A stretch of DNA of 64,000 nucleotides. Origin: Wansuia hejianensis (GTDB lineage: Bacteria > Bacillota > Clostridia > Lachnospirales > Lachnospiraceae). Below, piece by piece: positions 63,869 through 64,000 of the stretch. The stretch spans positions 447,501-511,500 of the forward strand of contig NZ_CP060635.1 in the NCBI RefSeq assembly GCF_014337215.1. Direction: 5' to 3'. The stretch's first letter is position 1; every line of letters begins with the position of its first letter. The notes under the pieces were generated by a model that was given only the letters and a program-made list of their open reading frames with translations, was not told the origin of the DNA and made no database searches. The position numbers and the translations under genes are program-made.

Positions 63869-64000
63869 ATGAATAAAAAGGTAATTTTCAGGGGAGTTGG
63901 AACGGCAATGGTGACGCCGATGAAAGAGGACGGAGCTGTAAACTATCCGGTGTTTCGGGAATTGCTGGAGATGCAGGTGGAGAATAAAGCGGATGCTGTG
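63869..64000 (+). CDS. dapA: 4-hydroxy-tetrahydrodipicolinate synthase (5' part)
   Basis: The first 44 residues (MNKKVIFRGVGTAMVTPM, KEDGAVNYPVFRELLEM) match DapA, which begins lysine and dipicolinate synthesis. ATAAGGAG precedes the ATG. The gene runs off the window. Dipicolinate is a spore component, consistent with the coat genes. Confidence 0.85.
   Translation, partial: MNKKVIFRGVGTAMVTPMKEDGAVNYPVFRELLEMQVENKADAV

Overview
The window looks like a chromosomal segment of a spore-forming, low-to-mid-GC Firmicute, most likely a gut Lachnospiraceae (Clostridium cluster XIVa type). The evidence is a cotJA-cotJB-cotJC spore-coat operon, an eno/capA/secG/rnr/smpB/tmRNA block, DUF4364, DUF6483 and DUF1846 proteins, strong AGGAGG ribosome-binding sites with frequent GTG/TTG starts, sigma-A promoters with extended -10 (TGn) elements, and U-tailed hairpin terminators. 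I saw no integrase, transposase, phage gene, tRNA gene, rRNA gene or CRISPR array. Apart from some unusual genes this is core genome.

Layout. 1-9.8 kb: the end of a branched-chain amino-acid ABC transporter (livG, livF), a cytidylate-kinase-like protein, a large DUF2298 membrane protein, a polysaccharide deacetylase, a C39-like peptidase, rarA, a PTS-IIC-like membrane protein and DUF1846. 9.8-11.3 kb: a minus-strand pair (radical SAM, DUF4364). 11.4-17.3 kb: cdd-hom, a polar amino-acid ABC transporter whose binding protein appears circularly permuted, and gpmI. 17.3-18.9 kb: a non-coding region with a perfect minus-strand promoter, dtd, and a heptad-repeat coiled-coil gene with a frameshifted tail. 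18.9-23.1 kb: a Hanks-type kinase overlapping a large surface protein with Ig-like repeats. 23.2-29.4 kb: eno, capA-like, secG, rnr, smpB and ssrA. 29.5-32.4 kb: a two-component system and a TetR-type regulator. 32.4-39.6 kb: an unknown minus-strand gene, PHP phosphoesterase, rpsF-rpsR (without ssb), a ZIP transporter, DUF6483, an EamA transporter and an L,D-transpeptidase. 39.6-44.7 kb, minus strand: GH2 glycosidase, cotJABC, DUF47-pit phosphate uptake. 45-49.5 kb: membrane GDPD, YitT (minus), ftsW, acpP. 49.5-53.6 kb: a degenerate sirtuin reading in frame into gltX, then a UvrD-like helicase. 53.7-64 kb: D-2-hydroxyacid dehydrogenase, Na+/alanine symporter, an orphan zinc-finger anti-sigma-like protein, polA, coaE, walJ-like, ACT-DUF711, an unannotated 43-aa membrane protein, ktrA-like, a cyclic-di-AMP receptor (PstA/DarA type) and the start of dapA.

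How the genes work together. rnr, smpB and ssrA form a ribosome-rescue and RNA-decay module. DUF47-Pit is a phosphate-uptake pair. KtrA and the PstA/DarA protein are both plausible cyclic-di-AMP effectors. The permuted binding protein, permease and ATPase form one importer. The deacetylase, L,D-transpeptidase and FtsW act on the cell wall.

Most interesting observations: (1) the circularly permuted solute-binding protein; (2) a catalytically degenerate Sir2 domain continuous with glutamyl-tRNA synthetase, with a copy of a dispersed palindromic repeat at the junction; (3) that repeat family itself, with three good intergenic copies each just upstream of a gene; (4) the kinase/Ig-like surface protein pair; (5) an orphan minus-strand transcript with a perfect TTGACA-17-TATAAT promoter; and (6) an exact 84-bp tandem duplication inside a coiled-coil gene whose 3' end looks frameshifted. 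All calls come from reading the sequence; no database search was run.
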